In this document: positions 19,611-28,715 of the stretch, in pieces
How positions within the stretch are numbered: position 1 is the first letter of the stretch
Layout of the letters: every line of letters starts with the position of its first letter
NCBI GenBank assembly: GCA_013373385.1
Contig: JABXHX010000013.1
Location: 1-64,000, forward strand
Reading direction: 5' to 3'
DNA from: Flavobacteriaceae bacterium
GTDB taxonomy: Bacteria > Bacteroidota > Bacteroidia > Flavobacteriales > Flavobacteriaceae
DNA length: 64,000 nucleotides
The notes under the pieces: generated by a model
What the model was told of the DNA's origin: nothing
The model's database searches: none
The model's input: the letters and a program-made list of their open reading frames with translations, nothing else
Made by a program: the position numbers and the translations under genes

Positions 19611-21128
19611 ATGAAGCTATCAACAAAAAATCTAATTAGTTACTACTGTGTATTTTTATTTACTTCACTCTCGTATGGGCAAACAGAAGTAAATGATTTT
19701 GATGACAAAGGAAAAACTCCTTTAATAAATGCCATTTCTAATAAAGATATCCCAAAAGTTAAACAATTAATTCGTCAAGGAGCAGATGTGAACTTAAAAG
19801 AACAAAAAAGTTTACAAGGAACACCTTTAATGTATGCTGCCTCAACAGGAGATAAAGTTTTGTGTCAGTTATTAATAGACAATGGTGCAAATGTAAACCA
19901 ATTAGATATTAATAAAGATCCAGCATTAAATTGGGCTACGTATTATGGGCAAATAAAAGTTATGAAATACCTTATTGAGCAAGGAGCTGACTATAAAATA
20001 GTTAGTAAGCATGGTAATGCTACCGATGTAGCTTTACGGTTATGGCATCACGATTCGGTAGCTAATGTATTTAGACCTTACTATAAAAATAAGAGTATTA
20101 CAAAGCATGAGTATAAGTTTATAAAAGCTGTAAAAAAAGAGGATTACAATGTCATTAATAGGCTATTAAAAAAAGGAGTGTCTCCCAACCTAAATGATGA
20201 AATAGGTATTCCTGTTTTACAACTAGCATCCCAAAAAGGAGATGAAAAGATGGTTGCGTTTTTGATTAAGAATGGTGCAGATGTAAACTGCTTAAATAGA
20301 GTTGGGCAAACTCCTTTAGCTTGGGCAGTAAGGTTTGGACATTTAGAAACCGCAAAATTATTATTAGATGCTGGTGCTAACCCTAATAAAACTGACACAA
20401 AATACCAACTAACACCACTTATCGCAGCAGCTGTAAATGGCGATGTTAAAATAGGAGAGTTGCTTTTAAAAAACGGAGCTGATATATCACATAGAGAAAT
20501 TGTAAACAATGTCACTGCGCTACATTGGGCAATTTTTCAAAACAAGACTGAATTTGCAAAGTTTTTAGTGAACAATGGAGCTAACTATCATAAAAAAGCA
20601 TTGCAAGACAATCAATATTCTGCTTACGACTTGGTAGGCTTTTATAAAAATGAAGAATTACAAACTTTTTTTGATACAAAAGACAAGGAACAAAAACAGA
20701 AGAAACTCATAGGGTCATGGAAAATAAAGGAAATCCACTATTTATATCCAGATACTACGTATGTTTTTAAGGCTTTCGATTATGGTCGATTAATTCTTTC
20801 TAACAGCCACTATGCTATACAATATAACCCTTATATGAAGAAGCGTACACCATTTAGAAATTTATCAAAAGGTGAAGATGCAGAAATAAAAAGAGCATTT
20901 CAATCTATTGTATTTAATAGTGGACGTTATACCCTAGAAGATGACGTTATTCATACCATTGCAGATGTTGCCAAAGTACCAGGATTTGAAGAAGGGCATC
21001 AATATTACAGAACAAAACTAGTAGGCGATAAGCTTTCTCTGACGATGTATGATGAAACTTATCCTAATGGTCAAAAGCCTGAATGGTTTGGGAAATTAAA
21101 AATAAAATTTATCCTCAAAAAAGAGTAG
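19611..21128 (+). CDS. Secreted ankyrin-repeat protein with C-terminal lipocalin-like region
   Basis: Signal peptide, many ankyrin units (GKTPLINAISNKDIPKVKQLIRQGADVN), C-terminal LIGSWKIKEIHYLYPDTTY. Confidence 0.85.
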   Translation: MKLSTKNLISYYCVFLFTSLSYGQTEVNDFDDKGKTPLINAISNKDIPKVKQLIRQGADVNLKEQKSLQGTPLMYAASTGDKVLCQLLIDNGANVNQLDINKDPALNWATYYGQIKVMKYLIEQGADYKIVSKHGNATDVALRLWHHDSVANVFRPYYKNKSITKHEYKFIKAVKKEDYNVINRLLKKGVSPNLNDEIGIPVLQLASQKGDEKMVAFLIKNGADVNCLNRVGQTPLAWAVRFGHLETAKLLLDAGANPNKTDTKYQLTPLIAAAVNGDVKIGELLLKNGADISHREIVNNVTALHWAIFQNKTEFAKFLVNNGANYHKKALQDNQYSAYDLVGFYKNEELQTFFDTKDKEQKQKKLIGSWKIKEIHYLYPDTTYVFKAFDYGRLILSNSHYAIQYNPYMKKRTPFRNLSKGEDAEIKRAFQSIVFNSGRYTLEDDVIHTIADVAKVPGFEEGHQYYRTKLVGDKLSLTMYDETYPNGQKPEWFGKLKIKFILKKE

Positions 21129-21245
21129 AATACAACTTCGTGTCTACAACAATCTTTCTGGTATTTCTTTACTTCTATAATAAATCCAGGAATTGTAATT
21201 GAAAAGGCAGAAGTTGTAGAATGGTAATTTTAAAAATAAACAGAA

Positions 21246-21730
21246 ATGAAAACTTTATTTAAATATTTTCTATTGCTTTTAGGTGTTGTAATAATTGCAA
21301 TAAGCTGTTCTAAATCAAGTAAAATACCTTATGGTGAAATAAATATATTAGATAATGAATGGAAAAATAGTAGTTCTATAAAAATTACCGACTCAATTAG
21401 TCTAGAATTAATTCAAAACAAAGAAAACCTTTTTTTTACATGTTATATCTAAAAATAATGCCTGTTTTTTACTAAAACAAATGATTAATATATCAGAAGT
21501 AACCATTGTATGTGGATTCTGTAAACCTAAAAATTGGAAACAAAGCTTTCTTTTAACGCTAGATCAAAGATTTTCTGGGCATTATTCAAAGTTTAAAATG
21601 TAGAAGGAAAATAATTATATGAAAGGACTATTAGAATTATTGAATAATATTAGATATGAGTGTTATCCAACTTTTGATCCCGTTATCAGAATTTATGAAA
21701 TAACTAAGAAAATAGATAATTATGAATAAA
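21246..21730 (+). pseudogene. Degraded small lipoprotein gene
   Basis: Lipoprotein N-terminus (VVIIAISCSKSS) stops after a T8 run. Removing one T opens the frame to 21603, and a further short ORF (MKGLLELLNNIRYECYPTFDPVIRIYEITKK) follows. Confidence 0.55.
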
Positions 21731-22642
21731 GCAATATTAATACTACTCTTCTTAGTATCAGTATTAACAATTGGATGTAATCAAAAAATAACACGAGACT
21801 CATCAACACTAGCTTCAAAAGAAACATTGATTCTTGGAGTTTATCATTTTGATAACCCTAGAATGGATACTTACAATCTAGAAATCGATGATTACTCTAC
21901 AAAAAAAAGACAATCTGAAATACAAGAAGTTGTTGATTTACTAGCAAGGTATAATCCGAATAAAATATTTGTAGAATTCTTACCAAGCCAACAGATTAAA
22001 CTAGATAGTTTGTTTACCCTATATGCAGATAATCATTTGTCATTAAAAGATATTAAAGGAGGACAAAATGAGGTTTATCAATTAGGGTTTCGGTTAGCAA
22101 AACAATTAGGGCTTAAAGAAGTTTTGGCAGTTGATCATCATGGGGCATTTTTAGCGCCTTATGCTGATTTTATTGCAGACACACTTTCGATAAAACCCTA
22201 TCAAGATTATAGTGTAGATTACAAACAGCAAATGAAAAAAAGGCAAAAAAACTTTTCTAAAAACACTATAAAAGAAAATTTCATTTACCTAAATGATTGG
22301 CAGCAAATTTTAAATAATCATAACTATTACAACAGCGTAGCAATAACTGTAAAAGATACTTTAAATGTGATGTATAGTTATAAAGAGGTGGAACAGGAAA
22401 TTGATGGAAAGGCTTACCAAATGCGTTCTTTTGATTTCAATAATATTGGTGTAGAGCTAGTAACTGAATGGTATAAGAGAAATCTATTCATATATCGTAA
22501 CATACTTGAAAAAACAGAAGATAATGATAGAATTTTAATCATTTTTGGCAGTGGACATGTACGGTATTTAAAACAATTATTTGACGATAATCCCGAGTTC
22601 AATATTATAGATACGAACAGTTTTTTAAATACTAAAAAATAA
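21722..22642 (+). CDS. DUF5694-like lipoprotein
   Basis: Lipobox SVLTIGCNQ; ETLILGVYHFDNPRMD...NPNKIFVEFLPSQQ. Confidence 0.7.
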   Translation: MNKAILILLFLVSVLTIGCNQKITRDSSTLASKETLILGVYHFDNPRMDTYNLEIDDYSTKKRQSEIQEVVDLLARYNPNKIFVEFLPSQQIKLDSLFTLYADNHLSLKDIKGGQNEVYQLGFRLAKQLGLKEVLAVDHHGAFLAPYADFIADTLSIKPYQDYSVDYKQQMKKRQKNFSKNTIKENFIYLNDWQQILNNHNYYNSVAITVKDTLNVMYSYKEVEQEIDGKAYQMRSFDFNNIGVELVTEWYKRNLFIYRNILEKTEDNDRILIIFGSGHVRYLKQLFDDNPEFNIIDTNSFLNTKK

Positions 22643-22646
22643 ACTC

Positions 22647-23078
22647 ATGAGACAAAGAATATTAAAGTTGGTGTTTAGTAAAAATAATTTAGGTGTTTTG
22701 TTTATAAGAATTGCTTTTGGTTTTCATTTATTGCATTATTCTTGGAATGATGTAATAAACTTTTCAGCAGGTGATAATGCCGAATGGCTAGGATCATTAG
22801 GTGTGCCGTTTCCTTTTATAATGTCTTGGGCATATATTTTAACACAATTTATTGGTGGTATTTTACTAATTATAGGTTTTAAAACTAGATTAATCGCTAT
22901 ACCATTAATTATTACATTTTTAGTAGCATACTTTCTAGTTCATGCCTCTGACCCGTATAAAGATTCTTTTCAAGCCATTCAAATGTTAGCAGTCTCTTTC
23001 TTCTTTTTGTTTAACGGTTCTGGAAAATTATCGTTAGATGATTACTTAAAAAGCAAAATAAATGGAAAGGAAGTATAA
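22647..23078 (+). CDS. DoxX family membrane protein
   Basis: Four-TM pattern, LIRIAFGFHLLHYSW...GGILLIIGFKTRLIAIPL. Confidence 0.8.
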   Translation: MRQRILKLVFSKNNLGVLFIRIAFGFHLLHYSWNDVINFSAGDNAEWLGSLGVPFPFIMSWAYILTQFIGGILLIIGFKTRLIAIPLIITFLVAYFLVHASDPYKDSFQAIQMLAVSFFFLFNGSGKLSLDDYLKSKINGKEV

Positions 23079-23736
23079 GTATATATATATCTTTTTCATC
23101 GTTATATTGGTATTAGTTCCGGTAGGTTTTAAAAGATATTTTATAAAATTATTTAATGAAGAAAGTATAAACAATATCCTTCACGTTCATACTTTAATAA
23201 TGACTATATGGTGTTTGCTATTAATTATTCAGCCTGTACTTATAAAAAACAGAAAAAACAAAGTTCATAAATTAATTGGTAAACTATCTTACTTATTTTT
23301 CCCTTTAGTTATTTTTTCAATTTGTATAGTTATTATGTACTCATTTGAAAGAATGAAGGGGTATTTATCTCTTGATGAAAATTTAAGTCAGCTCTTTTTA
23401 CCAATATCACAACTATTATTATTTGTTCTATTTTACCTATTAGCAATGTTGAATGTAAAAAAAACAAGAATTCATATGCGTTATATAATAGTGTCTTCTG
23501 TTGCTCTTTTTGGACCAACCATTGGACGAATAGATTTTGGGCTGGGTGATTTTAATACAGACTTATGGTTTATGGATTTATGCCTTTTAGCATTTCTTTT
23601 ATATGATATACATTATAAGAAAAGCTATAAACCATTTTTAATAGGGTGCATTTTATTTTTTTTAATACATATAGGTAATCTATGGCTTCCAGATACTTAT
23701 ATATGGAGAGAAGGAGCTAAAATTATTTTTATGTAA
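23062..23736 (+). CDS. Multi-TM hypothetical membrane protein
   Basis: Long hydrophobic ORF overlapping the upstream gene by 17 nt. Confidence 0.6.
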   Translation: MERKYKYIYIFFIVILVLVPVGFKRYFIKLFNEESINNILHVHTLIMTIWCLLLIIQPVLIKNRKNKVHKLIGKLSYLFFPLVIFSICIVIMYSFERMKGYLSLDENLSQLFLPISQLLLFVLFYLLAMLNVKKTRIHMRYIIVSSVALFGPTIGRIDFGLGDFNTDLWFMDLCLLAFLLYDIHYKKSYKPFLIGCILFFLIHIGNLWLPDTYIWREGAKIIFM

Positions 23737-23762
23737 TGGGAAACCTGTTCCGTCGACTTTCT

Positions 23763-23781
23763 TAAAACTACTGTAGTTTTA
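23763..23781. repeat. Perfect 9-1-9 inverted repeat TAAAACTAC-T-GTAGTTTTA
   Basis: Direct inspection. Confidence 0.7.
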
Positions 23782-24116
23782 CGTCTAAATTACCCACATA
23801 TACAATCAATAATTTTAATTAAATGAGAGCTCTTTACTTTTCATATTTTTAAGTATACAAATAACGGCTTGTACTCGAAAGAACCCCATATCAGAAGAGC
23901 AAACAAAACTAGTAGATAAGATATTATGAGACGAGGTATGAGGGAAGCATAATATGTGTGAAATGTCATTTATGTTACTTCTACTATTTTTAAACAATTG
24001 TATAATCATCATTACACAACAATTGATAGACAGAAACACCTTAAACTTCTATAATAACCTAAAGATTATCCATAAAATTATAACACTCGTATTCTTTATA
24101 GTATTTTAGTCTTTTT

Positions 24117-25139
24117 ATGTTAAAAATGAAAGTTACGTATTTGAAAATTTTCTTGCATTTCTTTTTATGGTTGTTATTGTTTCTATACCCAATAGCATCT
24201 TTAACAGATCAATATCTTATTAATAGAAATTGGTTATCATTAGCCACTATTTTTATTGCTTTTTATGTTAACTATTTTGTGTTAGTAGATAGTTTTTTTC
24301 TAAAAAATAAAAAGTTATTATTTTATATTTTAAACGTACTTCTTGTTGGAGTTCTATATGCTTTAATAGGCTATACTGTTGGAAATGCTATATTTCATCC
24401 ATCATTCAATGGAGAACCATTACGTGAAATTAGAAGTGGTGCTATGACTACTGTTCAAGTCATTTTACCCATCATTTTAAGTATAGGTATGTGCGTGGGC
24501 TTAAAAGTAAATACACGCTTGAATAAAAATAAGTTATTGTTACAACAAGTAAAACAAACCCAATTAAATACAGAAATAAAATATTTAAAGTATCAAGTAC
24601 AACCACACTTTCTGTTTAATACTTTAAATAACATTTATGCATTGATTGATGTTTCGCCTACTAAAGCAAAACAATCCATACATACTATGGGTAAAATGAT
24701 GCGTTACTTACTGCACGATGCATCAAATAATAAAATTCCTTTAGTTAAAGAAATTGAATTTTTAGAACGTTATATAGATTTAATGCAATTACGAGTGTCC
24801 TCAAATTTAACAATAGAAAAAAACTTTCCAATCATTAACCAACCCATAAAATTAGCACCATTGTTATTTATCACTTTTGTTGAAAACGCCTTTAAACACG
24901 GTATTGATGCTATTAAAGATAGCTTTATTAACATAGATTTAGAAATTGAAAAAGAGCACATAAAATATTCAGTAATCAATTCATCATTTCCTGAAAAAGA
25001 AAACATTACCGATTCTGGAATTGGATTAGAAAATCTAAAAAAGCGATTAGATATATTATATCCTAATGACTTTAATTTGATAACCAAAGAAGAGAACAAT
25101 ACCTTTATTGCACAACTAACGCTTAAATACAAAGACTAA
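24117..25139 (+). CDS. LytS-type sensor histidine kinase (His_kinase family)
   Basis: TM N-terminus; LKYQVQPHFLFNTLNNIYALI H-box, ENAFKHGI N-box, GIGLENLKKRL. Confidence 0.93.
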   Translation: MLKMKVTYLKIFLHFFLWLLLFLYPIASLTDQYLINRNWLSLATIFIAFYVNYFVLVDSFFLKNKKLLFYILNVLLVGVLYALIGYTVGNAIFHPSFNGEPLREIRSGAMTTVQVILPIILSIGMCVGLKVNTRLNKNKLLLQQVKQTQLNTEIKYLKYQVQPHFLFNTLNNIYALIDVSPTKAKQSIHTMGKMMRYLLHDASNNKIPLVKEIEFLERYIDLMQLRVSSNLTIEKNFPIINQPIKLAPLLFITFVENAFKHGIDAIKDSFINIDLEIEKEHIKYSVINSSFPEKENITDSGIGLENLKKRLDILYPNDFNLITKEENNTFIAQLTLKYKD

Positions 25140-25840
25140 TGCTTACCTGTATTCTAATTGACGACGAACCTTTAGCGCTTAACCTCTTGGAAGACTATGT
25201 TAATACGACACCTTTTTTAAAGCTGATAGCAACATGTAATAGTGCAATTGCTGCTATGGAAGTATTAGAAAAAGAAGCTGTCGATTTAATTTTTACCGAT
25301 ATTCAAATGCCAAATTTATCGGGAATGGAGTTTTCAAAACTAATTAAAGATAACAAAGCTAAAATTATTTTCACCACTGCTTTTGAAGAATTTGCAGTAG
25401 AAAGTTATAAAGTAAATACGATTGATTACTTAGTAAAACCCATAAGTTATCCTGAGTTTCTTACAGCTGCCAATAAAGCCAAACAACAAATATTACAAGG
25501 GGTTAATCAAGTGGGAATTGATGATTATATTTTTGTGAAATCAGATTACAAACTAATCAAGATTGATTTAAAAGATTTGATTTATGTGGAAGGGCTTAAG
25601 GATTATTTAAAATTTTATACGGTGACTTCCGAAAAACCTATTCTTACCCTAAAAAGTATGAAATCGTTAGAAGAAGAGTTACCTAAAAATCAGTTTATGC
25701 GTGTACATCGTTCGTTTATAGTAAATTTAAAAAAGATAACGACTATTGAGCGTAATCGTATTGTTTTTGGAGATAAATACATTCCTGTTTCAGAAAAATA
25801 TAAGGATGATTTTTTGAAATTTATCAAATCGGATTTTTAA
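25139..25840 (+). CDS. LytTR family response regulator
   Basis: Receiver domain (IDDEPLAL, DLIFTDIQMPNLSG) plus LytTR domain (DLIYVEGLKDYLKFYT, FMRVHRSFIVNL). Confidence 0.95.
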   Translation: MLTCILIDDEPLALNLLEDYVNTTPFLKLIATCNSAIAAMEVLEKEAVDLIFTDIQMPNLSGMEFSKLIKDNKAKIIFTTAFEEFAVESYKVNTIDYLVKPISYPEFLTAANKAKQQILQGVNQVGIDDYIFVKSDYKLIKIDLKDLIYVEGLKDYLKFYTVTSEKPILTLKSMKSLEEELPKNQFMRVHRSFIVNLKKITTIERNRIVFGDKYIPVSEKYKDDFLKFIKSDF

Positions 25841-25923
25841 TAATAGACAAAATCTGCTCAAACGTCTATAATTCTTCTATAGCTGTCTATTTCATTTTAA
25901 AAACTAGGTGAGTTTATTCAATT

Positions 25924-27261
25924 TTGATGTGTAAAAAATATACATCAATGATTAGAATACTTATTTTAATATCTATTAGTTTCACTACATTAACTACTTA
26001 TTCGCAAAACAATTCAAAAAAACTTTCTAAAGGCGAACTCAAAGAAACCATAAGCCAGATCACTAATTTATTAAAAGAAAAATATGTTTTTCCAGATAAA
26101 GCTACTCAAATGACTAAGCTTTTAAACAAACATTTAAAGAAGGGCACTTATAATTCGTTTAAAAATCCGAAACAACTTGCAGAAAAACTTACAAAAGATT
26201 TGCAATCCATAACTAACGATAAACATCTACGAGTTTTCTTTAGCCCCAAAAGTCAACGAGGAGTAAGAGAAATAACTGCAGAACAACGAAAGAAGTTTGA
26301 ACAACAGATGGTAGCCATGGAAAAGCGAGATAATTTCTTGTTCAAAGAAGTTAAAATCTTAGATGGAAATATAGGCTATATAGATTTTAGAGGTTTTCGA
26401 GATCCTAAATATGCTGGTGAAACCGTTATTGCCGCATTAAGTTTTTTACAAAATACAGATGCCATTATACTTGATTTGAGAAACAGTGGAGGTGGATATC
26501 CACAAATGGTTCAGTTGATTGCTAGTTATTTTGTTGATGAAGAGCCTGTACATTTAAATACATTTTATAATAGAGTAGAAGATAAATATAGTCAGTATTG
26601 GACCTTACCTTATGTTCCTGGGAAAAGATTACCAAACGTACAGTTATACATACTAACAAGTAGCAGTACGTTTTCTGCTGCTGAAGAATTTTCTTATGAC
26701 TTGAAACATTTAAAACGTGCTATACTGGTTGGTGAAACTACTGGCGGAGGAGCACATCCAGGAGAATCATTTCAGATAAACGATACATTTAAAGTTTGGA
26801 CTCCAACAGGTAGAGCCATCAATCCCATTACGAAAACAAATTGGGAAGGCGTAGGCGTTATTCCACATATAAAAACTACTGAAAAAGCAGCTTTAGTTGA
26901 GGCACAATTAAAAGCATTAGACTCTTTAAATACTCTTAATAAAGATCCTTTTAAAAAAGGATATTATAAATGGCATATAGAAACGTTGAATGCCGCTAAA
27001 ACACCTGTACAAGTTCCTCTAGCAACCCTAAAAAAGTATGTAGGAACTTATGGTAGAATAAACATTTTATTAGAAGACGACACGCTGTATTATCAAAGTG
27101 GAAATGATGAAAAATTAAAACTAACTCCGATTAATCAATTTACGTTTCAATACGGCGAGCTTACCGATGTTAGAATGATTTTTTCAATCATAAATAACAA
27201 TGTAGAATTAACAACAAAAAATGTGTACGGTAGATCGGACACGTATAAGAAAAACAAATAA
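25924..27261 (+). CDS. S41 family peptidase
   Basis: DAIILDLRNSGGGYPQMVQLIASYF, TSSSTFSAAEEFSYDLK. Confidence 0.9.
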   Translation: MMCKKYTSMIRILILISISFTTLTTYSQNNSKKLSKGELKETISQITNLLKEKYVFPDKATQMTKLLNKHLKKGTYNSFKNPKQLAEKLTKDLQSITNDKHLRVFFSPKSQRGVREITAEQRKKFEQQMVAMEKRDNFLFKEVKILDGNIGYIDFRGFRDPKYAGETVIAALSFLQNTDAIILDLRNSGGGYPQMVQLIASYFVDEEPVHLNTFYNRVEDKYSQYWTLPYVPGKRLPNVQLYILTSSSTFSAAEEFSYDLKHLKRAILVGETTGGGAHPGESFQINDTFKVWTPTGRAINPITKTNWEGVGVIPHIKTTEKAALVEAQLKALDSLNTLNKDPFKKGYYKWHIETLNAAKTPVQVPLATLKKYVGTYGRINILLEDDTLYYQSGNDEKLKLTPINQFTFQYGELTDVRMIFSIINNNVELTTKNVYGRSDTYKKNK

Positions 27262-27262
27262 A

Positions 27263-27943
27263 ATGGAGAATACAATTCAAACATCAAATTGGAAAGGGTA
27301 CACATTAGACCTCATTATTTACATAGCCATTATGTTTTTAATTAGAGAAACCTCTATACCTAATTCACATTATTTGGTAACAGGTTTTTTATATTCTGGG
27401 ACTACCTTGTTGGTAGCTACTTGGATGATGAAAAGGCGAGGTGTAACTTGGAAAACACTAGGTTTAGTTAAACCAAAAAGCATTAAAAAAACACTTTTAA
27501 GTTCTGTAGTTATCTTTATCACTATCATAGCCACATTGCTCATTTTTAATGTGATACAAGATTCGTTATCTATTGTTAAAGAGAGTAGTGAATCTGCACA
27601 AGGAACAAATACAGGGTATTCGTTACGTAATGGAGATTATGGATATTTCTTTTCGGTAATTCTTTTTGTTTGGCTACAATCAGCTCTTGAAGAATTACTA
27701 GAAAGAGGTTTTTTAATCACTTGGGTTGAAGGTTTGTTTTCTAATGTAAAGTTTAGAACAGCTATTGCTATTATATTTCAAGCGTGTATTTGGGGTTTTC
27801 GACATTCGTATGATATTTCAGAGCGTTCAATTTCTGTGGCTCTAATCGGAATAATTATGGGCATTGCCTATATAAAACTCGATAGAAATTTATGGCCAGT
27901 AATTATTGCACATTGTGCTATGAATACGATGTCTATGATATGA
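27263..27943 (+). CDS. CPBP family intramembrane metalloprotease
   Basis: EELLERGFLITWVE motif and FRHSYDIS; start re-assigned to MENTIQTSNW at 27263. Confidence 0.85.
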   Translation: MENTIQTSNWKGYTLDLIIYIAIMFLIRETSIPNSHYLVTGFLYSGTTLLVATWMMKRRGVTWKTLGLVKPKSIKKTLLSSVVIFITIIATLLIFNVIQDSLSIVKESSESAQGTNTGYSLRNGDYGYFFSVILFVWLQSALEELLERGFLITWVEGLFSNVKFRTAIAIIFQACIWGFRHSYDISERSISVALIGIIMGIAYIKLDRNLWPVIIAHCAMNTMSMI

Positions 27944-28068
27944 AAAATAGAATAATAAGATATTTAAAACATATTAGTGCTACTTTCTTTTTTTTAATTA
28001 TCGCAGCAGTAATTTTCGGACTAAATATCGGAGTCTTTTTTAGTGTTCATCTACTTTATCAAATTTAA
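27940..28068 (+). CDS. 42-aa single-TM small protein coupled to the CPBP gene
   Basis: ATGA overlap with the CPBP stop; MKNRIIRYLKHISATFFFLIIAAVIFGLNIGVFFSVHLLYQI; below the ORF track size limit. Confidence 0.55.
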   Translation: MKNRIIRYLKHISATFFFLIIAAVIFGLNIGVFFSVHLLYQI

Positions 28069-28266
28069 GGATATTATCTTTTTATATTTCTATCAAAAAT
28101 CACGCTAAGATCTAGATCTATAAATAATAAAATTATAAACTATGAATAGTATTAGAACTATAAATAACATTTTTTATGTTGTTACTTATATGTTTTACAA
28201 AGCAATATTTTTTGAGAAGTAGACAAATTAATCAGTGAGTTCAAAGAAATAATTTAATTTTTAATT

Positions 28267-28485
28267 ATGATTATTAATTTAGAAGAGGAATTTTATTTAT
28301 TGAAAACTTTTGCTGCTTACATATTTGGAATTATAATGTTTGTTGTAATGTTAGCTTTTAAAAATTTTAAAAGTCAACCTAGAGAAACTGTAGATAAGAG
28401 CAGTTTTCATGTTATAGAAATAGACAATAAATTAAATGAACAGAAATTTAACAAACAAATTCTTAACTTTACAATTGAAAAGTAA
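28267..28485 (+). CDS. Small single-TM hypothetical protein
   Basis: 72-aa ORF with TM segment FAAYIFGIIMFVVMLAF. Confidence 0.4.
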   Translation: MIINLEEEFYLLKTFAAYIFGIIMFVVMLAFKNFKSQPRETVDKSSFHVIEIDNKLNEQKFNKQILNFTIEK

Positions 28486-28715
28486 AAAGCTAACAAACTT
28501 TTTATTAAAAATGATTTTAATACATTGTATTATAATGTACTTGCGTTATGTAACTTGAGCTTTGGTAAAATCAATAGTTTTATTTGCTGATTTTTCTTCC
28601 AAAAGTTTTCTTTTAAAAAGCTTCTTTTATAAAGTTAATGGAACACTCTTTACACGAAGCGACGATAGGAGAGGAGTGGAATGTGTGTGGAATGACAAAA
28701 TTATTAAATACTTTA

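Noticed and set aside
20144-20515. 123-aa minus-strand ORF opposite the ankyrin gene
   Set aside because: Repeat-driven antisense ORF with no independent start signals.
24770-25132. 120-aa minus-strand ORF opposite the histidine kinase
   Set aside because: Antisense shadow of the conserved HATPase region.
28092-28126. AGATCTAGATCT palindrome in the intergenic region
   Set aside because: Short, simple AT-rich palindrome with no promoter context.
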